Source of the DNA: Bacteroidales bacterium
GTDB taxonomy: Bacteria; Bacteroidota; Bacteroidia; Bacteroidales; F082
DNA: 41,432 bases
Direction of reading: 5' to 3'
NCBI GenBank assembly: GCA_017538795.1
Contig: JAFYIE010000040.1
Coordinates: 1 to 41,432 of the forward strand
Numbering within the stretch: position 1 is the stretch's first letter; the number at the start of each line of letters is the position of its first letter. The position numbers and the translations under genes were made by a program. This document shows positions 25,117 to 33,325 of this stretch, piece by piece. Under the pieces are notes generated by a model. The model saw only the letters and a program-made list of their open reading frames with translations, was not told the origin of the DNA and made no database searches.

Positions 25117-26187
25117 ATGTATAAACTGTTAATCGTCAATCCAGGCTCGACATCAACGAAGGTTGCTGTTTTCAATGACAAAGAACAGGTTTTCAAGAAG
25201 AATATCAAACATTCTGTTGAAGACTTGGCAAAATTCGATCATATCGCTGATCAGTTCTCATATCGTAAAGATATGATTCTCAATGAATTGAAGAACGAAG
25301 GCGTTGATATCAACGGTCTCAGCGCAGTTGTTGGCCGCGGCGGTCTGCTTCATCCGCTCACATCAGGTGTTTACGAGGTGAACGAGCCGATGATGCGTGA
25401 CCTTAAGGCTGCAACATATGGCGAGCACGCCTGCAACCTCGGTGGTCTCATCGCCAACGACATCGCCAAGGAATATGGCGTGAAGGCATTCATCGCTGAC
25501 CCTGTCGTCGTCGATGAAATGGAAGAACTGGCACGTTTTTCTGGTCACCCGTTGTTCCCACGTATCTCTATCTTCCACGCCCTCAACCAGAAGATGATCG
25601 CCCGTCAGCATGCTGAGGCTGTCGGCAAGAAATACGAAGACCTCAACCTCATCGGTGTGCACCTTGGCGGTGGTATCTCGGTGGCGGCTCACAAGAAAGG
25701 TCGCGTGGTGGACGTCAACAACGCTCTCAATGGCGACGGTCCTTTCACACCTGAACGCTCGGGCGCTCTTCCGTCAGGACCATTGATGAAGGCCTGCTTC
25801 AGCGGCAAATACACCAAGAAAGACGTCGACCTTATGCTTAAGGGACAAGGCGGTTTCGTGGCATATCTCGGCACCAACGACGCTCTCGAGGTTGAAAACG
25901 CTGTGAAGGCTGGCAACAAGGAATGGGAGAAGGTGTATCGTGCCATGGCTTACCAGGTCGCTAAGGAAATCGGCGGTCTCGCGGCAGCAGCTCTCGACAT
26001 GAACGTCGACGGCATCTTCATCACCGGTGGTATGGCTTACGACAAGACCTTCTGCGGCATCGTGACTGAACACGTCGAGAAGATCGCTCCAGTGTACCGT
26101 TACCCAGGTGAAGACGAGATGCTCGCCCTCGCTTTGAACGGCATCATGGTGCTCGACGGCAAGGCTGAAAACAAGAAATACGAATAA
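25117..26187 (+). CDS. buk: Butyrate kinase (or branched-chain fatty acid kinase)
   Basis: 356 residues. Acetokinase-family enzyme that moves phosphate from acyl phosphate to ADP, conserving energy. Motifs: VNPGSTSTKVAVFNDKE (phosphate loop), VGRGGLLHPLTSGVYEV, LIGVHLGGGISVAAHKKGRVVDVNNALNGDGPFTPERSG, DGIFITGGMAYD. Paired with ptb it completes acyl-CoA to acid plus ATP. A 28-bp perfect palindrome begins 13 bases after the stop and could serve as terminator. Confidence 0.95.
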   Translation: MYKLLIVNPGSTSTKVAVFNDKEQVFKKNIKHSVEDLAKFDHIADQFSYRKDMILNELKNEGVDINGLSAVVGRGGLLHPLTSGVYEVNEPMMRDLKAATYGEHACNLGGLIANDIAKEYGVKAFIADPVVVDEMEELARFSGHPLFPRISIFHALNQKMIARQHAEAVGKKYEDLNLIGVHLGGGISVAAHKKGRVVDVNNALNGDGPFTPERSGALPSGPLMKACFSGKYTKKDVDLMLKGQGGFVAYLGTNDALEVENAVKAGNKEWEKVYRAMAYQVAKEIGGLAAAALDMNVDGIFITGGMAYDKTFCGIVTEHVEKIAPVYRYPGEDEMLALALNGIMVLDGKAENKKYE

Positions 26188-26199
26188 TTGTCGTTATAT

Positions 26200-26227
26200 G
26201 TAGAGACGTGCCATGGCACGTCTCTAC
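26200..26227. repeat. 28-bp perfect palindrome (copy 1)
   Basis: GTAGAGACGTGCC followed by its exact complement centred on CCATGG. A second copy differing by one base is at 37171-37198, inside a gene. Between buk and the OstA-like gene it could act as a hairpin terminator. An ATG in it is in frame with the OstA-like gene but is not the likely start. Confidence 0.8.
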
Positions 26228-26239
26228 GATTGTATATTT

Positions 26240-27808
26240 ATGCGTCGTATTAGATTTTTAATCCTGACATTATTCGTCTGTATCTGTTGCGTCCTCAACG
26301 CCCAACAGAAAAACAAGACGTTTATCCATATCGTTCATGCCGACTATCAAGTTTACGACGAGGCGTTCGGTAGGGATGTGGAACGTCTTATTGGCGACGT
26401 GGTACTGCGTCAGGATTCGGCGTATTTTTACAGCGACAGTGCGCATTTCAACGAAAAGACGCGTTATTTCGACGGTTACAGCCGTGTTCATATCAAATTG
26501 AACGATACCACCGAGATTTTTAGTGATAAATGTAAATATTCCGGTGACAAGAAATTCGCCGAGCTTTTCGATCATGTCGTCCTGAAAGATGACTCTACAG
26601 TGCTGAAAACCAATTACATGACGTACGACAGGAACGAGCATCTCGCCACCTATCCGCGTCATGGAACGATTATTCGAAACAACAAAAAACTGGTCAGTAA
26701 GAAAGGCTATTTTCGCGATGACATCCAGGTGGCTTATTTTCGCAAGGATGTTGTCGTAACGACGCCGAAGAGCCGCATGCTCACCGATACCCTCGTGTAT
26801 AAGATTCAGGAGGAGAGGATGTATTTCTACGGCCCGACGACGATTTATTATGAAGATAATGTCCTTGTTGGAAACTACGGCTGGTATGACGCTAAAAACG
26901 ATATCGCATATCTCGATAAACGTGCCACTTTGAGCAATAAAGGCTACTCAATCACTTCTGACTCAATGTATTACGACAGGAAGAAGGATTTCGCCAAGGC
27001 GATGAGCAACGTCTTTATTCATGACACCGTCAACAAAGGTATCATCGAAGGCAACTATGCCGAGATGTGGAAAAAGCTGGGCAAGAGTTTTGTTACCGAC
27101 AGTGCCAGAACCTGTTATTACGCTGATAAAGACACCTTGTTCCTGCATTCAGACTCACTGTTTTTCTTCATGGATACCGTCACGCAGAGAGCTGAGCGTG
27201 TGCTGGCTTACTACAACGTGCGTTTCTATCGTAGAGACATCCAGGGAAAATGCGACTCGTTGAATTATTGTGTCGCCGATTCCACTGCCAAGATGCGCAA
27301 AAACCCTATGATTTGGGCCGAAAATAGTCAGTTGCGCGGCGATTCCATTAACATCGTGATAGCCAACAGCGCCATCGACAGCGTGCTGCTTTATCCTAAC
27401 GGTTTCATAGTTCAGAAAGACACCATCGAAGGCTATAACCAAATCAAGGGCAAGGTGATGACGGCTTATTTCAAGAAAAATCAGCTCGACCATGTCTATG
27501 ACGACGGCAACGCCGAGACGGTGTACTGGCTGCGAGAGGAAGACGGCTCGATGATTGGCATCAACGTGTCGCAGAGCGTGGCAATGGATATCAAAATCAG
27601 GGAAAACAAGATTGTCAGGATAAAATATTTCAAGAAGACCAACGAGACGTTGTATCCAAAGGAGAAGCTGAAGCCGGGCATTGAGATATTGAAAGGCTTC
27701 GAATGGAGAGAGGATCTGCGTCCTGTCGACAAGAACGACATCTTCCGCAAGGAGAAAAAAGAAACGGAAGGCACTGACAAAGGACGTCGGCGTCACCGTA
27801 AGAAATAA
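26240..27808 (+). CDS. OstA/LptA-like protein (LPS transport)
   Basis: 522 residues from MRRIRFLILTLFVCI, chosen because the signal peptide (ending at LNAQ) starts there; an upstream ATG lies in the palindrome. The body is a long run of beta strands of the LptA/OstA N-terminal type: RLIGDVVLRQDSAYFYSDSAHF, AELFDHVVLKDDSTVLKTNYMTYD, YFYGPTTIYYEDNVLVG, TLSNKGYSITSDSMYYD, with the recurring pattern of Asp-Ser-Tyr facing hydrophobics. It probably bridges lipopolysaccharide through the periplasm toward LptD (33326-35938). Much longer than proteobacterial LptA (about 185), as is usual for Bacteroidota. The C-terminus is highly basic (RKEKKETEGTDKGRRRHRKK). Confidence 0.85.
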   Translation: MRRIRFLILTLFVCICCVLNAQQKNKTFIHIVHADYQVYDEAFGRDVERLIGDVVLRQDSAYFYSDSAHFNEKTRYFDGYSRVHIKLNDTTEIFSDKCKYSGDKKFAELFDHVVLKDDSTVLKTNYMTYDRNEHLATYPRHGTIIRNNKKLVSKKGYFRDDIQVAYFRKDVVVTTPKSRMLTDTLVYKIQEERMYFYGPTTIYYEDNVLVGNYGWYDAKNDIAYLDKRATLSNKGYSITSDSMYYDRKKDFAKAMSNVFIHDTVNKGIIEGNYAEMWKKLGKSFVTDSARTCYYADKDTLFLHSDSLFFFMDTVTQRAERVLAYYNVRFYRRDIQGKCDSLNYCVADSTAKMRKNPMIWAENSQLRGDSINIVIANSAIDSVLLYPNGFIVQKDTIEGYNQIKGKVMTAYFKKNQLDHVYDDGNAETVYWLREEDGSMIGINVSQSVAMDIKIRENKIVRIKYFKKTNETLYPKEKLKPGIEILKGFEWREDLRPVDKNDIFRKEKKETEGTDKGRRRHRKK

Positions 27809-27843
27809 TTTTTAAAAAATTGTTGGTGTAACAAAAAAAGTTG

Positions 27844-27851
27844 TATTTTTG
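27844..27851 (+). promoter_or_regulatory. -7 element (TATTTTTG) for tRNA-Ala
   Basis: TATTTTTGCAC, 15 bases before the tRNA; a TTG-rich stretch (ATTGTTGGTG) about 20 bases further upstream may be the -33. Confidence 0.6.
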
Positions 27852-27865
27852 CACCGCAAAACAAA

Positions 27866-27941
27866 GGGGTATTAGCTCAGTTGGTAGAGCGTTTGAATGG
27901 CATTCAAAAGGTCAGGAGTTCGATTCTCCTATGCTCCACCA
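27866..27941 (+). tRNA. tRNA-Ala (anticodon GGC)
   Basis: Cloverleaf of 76 bases with encoded CCA. Acceptor GGGGTAT pairs with ATGCTCC (two G-T pairs), D-arm GCTC/GAGC, anticodon stem TTTGA/TCAAA with loop ATGGCAT so the anticodon is GGC, T-arm AGGAG/CTCCT around TTCGATT. Confidence 0.96.
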
Positions 27942-27946
27942 AAAAA

Positions 27947-27973
27947 GGTTGCAACGAAGTTGCAACCTTTTTT
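27947..27973. terminator. Bidirectional intrinsic terminator after tRNA-Ala
   Basis: GGTTGCAAC / GTTGCAACC stem with a GAA loop, six A before and six T after. It serves the tRNA on the plus strand and the AsmA-like gene (ends 27978) on the minus strand. Confidence 0.9.
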
Positions 27974-27977
27974 ATTT

Positions 27978-30900
27978 TTATTTCACGTTTTCTTTCAACG
28001 AGTTGGAAATAATCTTCTTCAGCTCGGCGATTTTTTCTTCCTTGTAATCGCGTTTTTCTGGCTTGAACATGTTCTTGTGGCGACTTCTTCTCACCTTAAA
28101 CTTCATGTTGTCGAAGTCAGGGCCCTTGATCTCCACTCCAAGTCGGCTGAGGATAGGAGGGCTGAGCACCGCGATATTGTAATCGTAGCTCATGTCAAGG
28201 TTGTGACGGCCGTAGAGCATCGCTGAATATTTATCCATCGAGATGGCGAACGGGTAGACGTCGATTTCGTTCTTGAACACCGTAAACTGCACGTCGAGGG
28301 TGTCGATCTTGTTGTCGGTTTTTTTGCTGAAGAAGAGCAGTCTCTTGATTCTGTTGAACGTCTCGCTGTCGAGTACCACGAGGTCTTTACCTTCGATGCT
28401 GCACGCTGCCTTAAGTGTCGAATATTTCAAGGAATAGTCCGATTTGAGGTTTGTCTCTGCTGCGAAGTGGAACTCTGCGTTTCCGGCGAATGACTTCAGC
28501 ATAGGCACGATGGTGTCGAGGTCAGGGATGATTTTAATCATCTCGGCGATGTCGATGTCGAGCAGATGGAAGTCGAAGCCTGCATAGAGATGGTTCTTTC
28601 TCTTCGATTTGTACAACGCGGTGAGCTGCATTTTGGCGGCTTCGCTGGTGAAGCCCATCTCGTGCAAGACGAGGATGCCGTCTTTTATTGTGAGGTCGCC
28701 ACCGACGTTATGAATCTCCATGTTGCCGGCAAGAGCGTTGTTGATCATGGTGTGCAACTTGATGTCCACGCCGTAAGGCACCATGAACGGGTCGCCTTCT
28801 GTCGGGGCAGCGGCGCTGTCATCGGCTTTCTGCTCGTTTTGAGCAGTCTCACCTGATTCTTCGGCACCCATGCCACTGAAGATATCCATGAGCTGGTTCA
28901 CATCGGTGTAGTCCGATCTAAAGGAGAACTCACCGGTCAGAAGATCGTTGTGCCTGAAATGGTCGTAGATGTTGGTGAGCGTTCCGTCGAGATTGAAGTC
29001 GGAGTTGCCGAGTTCGATTCGGCTATTCTCGATGTTGAGGCCTTCTTCGGTGTATTTCATCACTATTTGAGGTATGATGACCTGTTCGTTGAGGTCTTTC
29101 ATCCTGAAGAGGGCGTTGCTCAAATCGAGGTTGAGTTTAGGATTCCATTGCAGAAGAATGTTGTCGGCTTTCTCGTCGTAGTCGGCGTTGACGTCGAGCG
29201 ACATAGCTTCTGTGGCGAAGTACATCTCATCGCCCATGGCAAACGACATGCTGTCGCTGCTGTAAACCGCCCCGTAATAGGTGTTTCCTTCGTTGAGTGA
29301 AGGCAGCAGGAAAGCGCTTCCGTTCACGTTGTTGGAATGCAGCACCATGTCGTCCATCACGAAGTCGATCCTGTTGAAATTGTAGTCTGTGGCTGCTGCC
29401 AAGGCTGTTTTGTCGTCGAGGACGTTCGACACCTGTGCCTCGATGTTGAACTCGTTGAGAGCTGCCGTCATCATGTTGGTGATGTCGGCGTTGAGATCCG
29501 CTCCGCTGAGTTTTACGTAGGCGAGACCGTCGCGAAGGAAGTTCTCGTCAGGATTCGGCAAAACAAACGCTATGTTCAACTCAGAGGTGTTGAGGTTAAT
29601 GGTGTCGCAGTATTTGATGTCGATGTTTCTGCACTGCAACTTTCCGTTCAGCTTGGTGTTCATGAGGTCGAGGTTGGTGAACTGGTCGACGGTGCCTCTG
29701 ACGTTGATGTCGGCCTTCACGGTGCCTTGAGCTATGAGCTCCTCAGGAAGGAACGACTTCACATCGTTGAAGTTGACATCGGTCTTGACGCTGATGTTGC
29801 AAAGCATTATGCCCATGACGTCTTTCACTGTTCCGCTTGCCGCGAACACGGTGTTGTTCATCCTGGCGCCCAACGAGTGGAGCGTGACGTCCGACTTGCC
29901 GTTGAGATCCAAATCGGCATGAACAGAGGTGTTGACGTTGGTGAGCGGATAAGGCAGAACCGCAGGCATCTTCACGTAGCCTTCGTTGAAGTTCACGTTG
30001 GCTTTAACCACAGGCATCGAGTTGTCGTTGAAGGTTCCTTCGATGTGCGAGTCGAGTTGCAGCTTTCCGTTGGCGGTGATGCCTTCGAGAAGCTCTTCTC
30101 TCATGCTTTGCGGGATGAGCTCGATGAGCTCGGCGATAATCAAAGTGTTGGTGTTGACGTCGATGTTCATGTTGATGTCAGGGTCGGCCATTGCCAACTG
30201 TCCCATGAAACCGATGATGATGTCGTTGAACTTAAACTCCGATTTCTCGAATTTCGCGTCAAATTTCTCGACGTCGAACTCAAGAGGTGAGTTGAAGCTG
30301 ATGTTGGCGTTGTCGACATATTTCTCGTCGTTCATCGCCATCGTCACGCCGTTGATTTTCAGGTCGGTGACACCTTTAATAAAGTTGTAGTTGTCGACTT
30401 TGCCGTTGTAGTTGAAGCTGAAACTGTTGAGGTTGGCTCCGATTTTGCTGTCGCCTGTCATGAGGAAAGCGAGGGAGCCCGTCCCGATAGTGGTGTTGGC
30501 AGTGATATTGTCGCCTTCCATCTTGACTTTCCCGTCGACATACAGTTGTTTCACCGCGGCGTTGATGGTGGTGGTATCGTTGATTTCCGCAGTGATGCTG
30601 TTGACTCTCATGTTGATGTCGCCTGCTATGGTATAACTGTTGATGTCGCCCTTCATCTTAAGCTCCAGTCCTGTTATCGCCGCAGTGGTCTTTGACGCCA
30701 TGTCGGTATATCTCAGGTTGATGTTGCTGAGCTTCAGCTTGTCGAGGTTGATGATGTAAGAGCTCTCTTCTGTAGCCTGCTCCGGCTGCGTCTCCGGTTC
30801 TTCTGTCTCGCTTGGCGCGAAGATGTCGAAGTTGTTTTTGCCTTCGGCGTCGAAGAAAGCGTTGATGGTGCCGCCGTTGAGCTGGCAGGTGTTCACTATT

Positions 30901-31229
30901 ATAGCGTCGTCAAACAGCATTTTTTTGATGTTCACCGACACCACGCATTCATCGATGGCGGCGAGAGTGTCGGTATGACATCCTTCTGTAGGATTGATAA
31001 GTACAAGATCGTCAATTTCAAGTCCCACATCTGGGAACGATTTGAACAAAGTCAAATCTACCTTGCCGATATTGTAGTCGCAGGTGATGAAATTCGACGC
31101 GTATTTGTTGACTAACGACGTCAGACGTTTCGGACTCAGCACCAGAAACAGCGCTATTAATACCGTTATCAAAACCACGCCCACCACCGAAGCGAGGCTG
31201 ATCCAAGTGATCTTGTAAGCTTTTTTCAT
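27978..31229 (-). CDS. AsmA-family envelope protein
   Basis: 1083 residues. One N-terminal membrane segment (WISLASVVGVVLITVLIALFLVL), then a long periplasmic part. The start LSPKRLTSLVNKYASNFITCDYNIGKVDLTLFKSFPDVGLEIDDLVLINP is the AsmA N-terminal signature. The remainder is repeated beta-strand elements (for example GSLAFLMTGDSKIGANLN, LDSHIEGTFNDNSMPVVKANV, GTVKADINVRGTVDQFTNLDL), typical of proteins that form a lipid-conducting groove between the membranes. Such proteins (AsmA, TamB, YhdP, LetB relatives) move phospholipids or affect outer-membrane assembly. Its stop lies against the tRNA terminator. The lipoprotein gene ends 2 bases upstream, so they share a transcript. Confidence 0.9.
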   Translation of the reverse strand: MKKAYKITWISLASVVGVVLITVLIALFLVLSPKRLTSLVNKYASNFITCDYNIGKVDLTLFKSFPDVGLEIDDLVLINPTEGCHTDTLAAIDECVVSVNIKKMLFDDAIIVNTCQLNGGTINAFFDAEGKNNFDIFAPSETEEPETQPEQATEESSYIINLDKLKLSNINLRYTDMASKTTAAITGLELKMKGDINSYTIAGDINMRVNSITAEINDTTTINAAVKQLYVDGKVKMEGDNITANTTIGTGSLAFLMTGDSKIGANLNSFSFNYNGKVDNYNFIKGVTDLKINGVTMAMNDEKYVDNANISFNSPLEFDVEKFDAKFEKSEFKFNDIIIGFMGQLAMADPDINMNIDVNTNTLIIAELIELIPQSMREELLEGITANGKLQLDSHIEGTFNDNSMPVVKANVNFNEGYVKMPAVLPYPLTNVNTSVHADLDLNGKSDVTLHSLGARMNNTVFAASGTVKDVMGIMLCNISVKTDVNFNDVKSFLPEELIAQGTVKADINVRGTVDQFTNLDLMNTKLNGKLQCRNIDIKYCDTINLNTSELNIAFVLPNPDENFLRDGLAYVKLSGADLNADITNMMTAALNEFNIEAQVSNVLDDKTALAAATDYNFNRIDFVMDDMVLHSNNVNGSAFLLPSLNEGNTYYGAVYSSDSMSFAMGDEMYFATEAMSLDVNADYDEKADNILLQWNPKLNLDLSNALFRMKDLNEQVIIPQIVMKYTEEGLNIENSRIELGNSDFNLDGTLTNIYDHFRHNDLLTGEFSFRSDYTDVNQLMDIFSGMGAEESGETAQNEQKADDSAAAPTEGDPFMVPYGVDIKLHTMINNALAGNMEIHNVGGDLTIKDGILVLHEMGFTSEAAKMQLTALYKSKRKNHLYAGFDFHLLDIDIAEMIKIIPDLDTIVPMLKSFAGNAEFHFAAETNLKSDYSLKYSTLKAACSIEGKDLVVLDSETFNRIKRLLFFSKKTDNKIDTLDVQFTVFKNEIDVYPFAISMDKYSAMLYGRHNLDMSYDYNIAVLSPPILSRLGVEIKGPDFDNMKFKVRRSRHKNMFKPEKRDYKEEKIAELKKIISNSLKENVK

Positions 31230-31231
31230 GA

Positions 31232-31630
31232 TTAGTTAACTCTGTGAAGTGTGACTTCTCTCTTTAAAGCGTCGTTGTTGTACTTGAGTGTTGTTTCATT
31301 TAAGATGAGAATGTTGCAATATTGAGGTACAACACCTTGCTGTCCTTGGAATTGAACATATTGTGTCATTTTATTGTGTTCCGCGTCAACTTCATATGTG
31401 AAAGTGTCAGCTTCATCTTCTTGAACATCTTCCGCTGTGTCCCACATCTTGCCTGTATTATTTGCGTTATATACTTCATAATAAGGCTGTGCGGCATCAG
31501 TTTTCCATCTACCTACGAGAAGTTCCGGATTGATTGGAGTTGTTTTGTCGTCGTCATCTTTTTTACATGAAGTGACTGTGAATAATGCGGCGAAGAATGC
31601 CACGATCAATAATAATGATACTTTTTTCAT
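31232..31630 (-). CDS. Small lipoprotein with lipocalin-like fold
   Basis: 132 residues. Lipobox VTSC (about Cys22) followed by KKDDDDK, an acidic tail like Bacteroidota surface-lipoprotein export signals. The body starts PELLVGRWKTDAAQPYY (GxW, lipocalin-like) and finishes LNETTLKYNNDALKREVTLHRV. The ligand is unknown. It is 2 bases upstream of the AsmA-like gene in the same direction and could be a partner of that system. Confidence 0.82.
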   Translation of the reverse strand: MKKVSLLLIVAFFAALFTVTSCKKDDDDKTTPINPELLVGRWKTDAAQPYYEVYNANNTGKMWDTAEDVQEDEADTFTYEVDAEHNKMTQYVQFQGQQGVVPQYCNILILNETTLKYNNDALKREVTLHRVN

Positions 31631-31692
31631 AATTTTAACTTTTAACTTATTAAACTTTAAACTACTCTAAACTTTCAACTCTAAACTCTACA

Positions 31693-32070
31693 CTAAAGCG
31701 CCGCGATCATCTCGATTTCAACCATCACTTCTTTTGGAAGCGTTCTCACGGCGAAAGCTGCGCGCGCCGGAGGATCCTGCTTGAAATATTTTCCGTACAC
31801 CGCGTTCATGGCGCCGAAGTTGGCGATGTCGCTCAAATAGCATGTCGACTTCACCACATTGTCGAAGGTGCATCCTGCCTCTTTGAGGATGGCTTCGAGG
31901 TTCTTCATAACCATTTCTGTCTGCTCGGTGATGCCGCCATCAACCACGTTGCCTGTGGCCGGGTTCACTGGCATCTGACCTGAGATAAATAAAAATCCGT
32001 TTGCTGCTATGGCCTGGCTGTAAGGCCCGATAGCTCCTGGAGCATTGTTTGTTGCTATTGCTTTTTTCAT
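31693..32070 (-). CDS. ridA: RidA family enamine/imine deaminase
   Basis: 125 residues from MKKAIATNNAP. The ATG overlaps the stop of the lytic transglycosylase gene by 4 bases (ATGA), and an upstream ATG three codons earlier is possible. The family signature is intact: APGAIGPYSQAI, FLFISGQMPVNPATG, VVKSTCYLSDIANF, NAVYGKYF, PARAAFAVRTLPKEVMVEIEMIA, including the Arg that holds the imine (about Arg105). It removes reactive 2-aminoacrylate formed by PLP enzymes. The coupling to a cell-wall enzyme is probably accidental. Confidence 0.94.
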   Translation of the reverse strand: MKKAIATNNAPGAIGPYSQAIAANGFLFISGQMPVNPATGNVVDGGITEQTEMVMKNLEAILKEAGCTFDNVVKSTCYLSDIANFGAMNAVYGKYFKQDPPARAAFAVRTLPKEVMVEIEMIAAL

Positions 32071-33248
32071 TTTAACCATGTTTTAAAATTATTCATTCTT
32101 TCTGTTACTTTTCTGATGTAATTTTGCGTCTCAGGCATCAGCTTCTTCTCAAAATACTTGAAAAGCTGGTCGTAGCTCATCTCGTTGATTTGCGGGATGG
32201 CCTTGCCGATCTTTGTGTCGCCTCTCAAAGCGCGTGCCACGTTGCCTGCGCCGGTGTTGTACGAAGCGATGACGCAGAGATTTTGCTTATCGACGCTGTT
32301 CACGTCTTTGAAATATCTCTTCTTCAAAAGATAGAGGTAATGCACGCCCATCTCGATGTTGTTCTCAGGCTCATAAAGGTAGTTGCCCGTAGGTGCCGCG
32401 AAAGGCTTCTTGAGGCTCTGTGCGCAGTCGGCACCGGCTGTTCTTGGGACGATCTGCATCAAACCGTAAGCCGGAACGTATGACTTTGCCTTCGGGTTGA
32501 ACGACGACTCTGTCTGCATGATAGCGTAGGCGAGGGCAGGGTCGACACCCCATTTGTCGCAGTATTTCTGAATCTCTTTCTTGTATTGCTCGGCACGTGT
32601 ACGAATGTGGTCGGGTGCCAAGTCGAGCTTGATGGTCACCACCTGACGTTCTTTGTTGTCGGCTCCTTTGATGGTCTTGACCTCTGGCTTCACCTCCTCG
32701 ACGATTTCTTTTACTTGCTCGTTGACTTTTTCTTCTGTCACAGTCTCGCCCGAAGGAGTCTGAATCTGGTTTTCAAGAACAGGCTTCTCCTGAAGCGGCA
32801 CAGCCTTCTCTACTTCCGAGTCGTAGTCTTTGGTTTTACCTTTGTTGGTGAGCAAAAACTTCAGTTTTTTCTCTATTTCTTTGTTGTCGACAGGCTTGCC
32901 GGGCTCTTGCACTATCTCGATGGTGGCTTCGCCTTTCTCAAAGTCGACGGTGCTGCGGGTGTTGCCGTTGTCGGAATATTCAACCCAGTCTTTCTGAGTA
33001 CTTTCCTTCACATTGCCTTTGCCCCATACAAGCTCTCTTTCCTTCACGAATTTGTCGAAAGCTTCTTTCTCAGCTTTGACATAAGCCTCGTATTCTTCTT
33101 GCATTTTTTTCATTGCAGCTTGATTGTCTTTGTCCATTTTCTGCATCTGTTCTTTTTGCTCCCTCACATATTTTTCATATTCTGTCTCCACCTGGGCAAA
33201 GCATCCGATATAGCTGAAAATAAGTACGATAAGAAATAATTTCTTCAT
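32067..33248 (-). CDS. Membrane-associated lytic transglycosylase, MltC-like
   Basis: 393 residues. The signal region is MKKLFLIVLIFSYIGCFAQ; the Cys16 is at a lipobox-like site (YIGC), so it may be a lipoprotein. Next is a charged coiled coil of about 60 residues (EKYVREQKEQMQKMDKDNQ), then the MltC-like N-terminal domain (RSTVDFEKGEATIEIV), then an SLT domain from about 215: YAIMQTESSFNPKA (catalytic Glu247), AYGLMQIVP, NYLYEPENNIEMGVHYL, ASYNTGAGNVARAL, ETQNYIRKV. It cleaves peptidoglycan glycan strands with anhydro-sugar formation. It is transcribed from the element at 33279-33286; ridA follows with a 4-base overlap. Confidence 0.92.
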   Translation of the reverse strand: MKKLFLIVLIFSYIGCFAQVETEYEKYVREQKEQMQKMDKDNQAAMKKMQEEYEAYVKAEKEAFDKFVKERELVWGKGNVKESTQKDWVEYSDNGNTRSTVDFEKGEATIEIVQEPGKPVDNKEIEKKLKFLLTNKGKTKDYDSEVEKAVPLQEKPVLENQIQTPSGETVTEEKVNEQVKEIVEEVKPEVKTIKGADNKERQVVTIKLDLAPDHIRTRAEQYKKEIQKYCDKWGVDPALAYAIMQTESSFNPKAKSYVPAYGLMQIVPRTAGADCAQSLKKPFAAPTGNYLYEPENNIEMGVHYLYLLKKRYFKDVNSVDKQNLCVIASYNTGAGNVARALRGDTKIGKAIPQINEMSYDQLFKYFEKKLMPETQNYIRKVTERMNNFKTWLK

Positions 33249-33278
33249 AACATTAAATTTTTAATTAGTTTTATTCCG

Positions 33279-33286
33279 CAAAGATA
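33279..33286 (-). promoter_or_regulatory. -7 element (TATCTTTG) for the lytic transglycosylase-ridA operon
   Basis: TATCTTTG on the minus strand, 31 bases before the ATG at 33248, in the gap behind the LptD stop. Confidence 0.6.
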
Positions 33287-33325
33287 ATAAAAAATTTTAA
33301 ACTTTGTATATTTTTTGACCTAATA

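Noticed and set aside
29337-30290. 317-codon plus-strand open frame
   Set aside because: It is antisense to the AsmA-like gene, whose own frame shows clear homology and a membrane start; the opposite frame is Val/His/Asp-rich shadow sequence.
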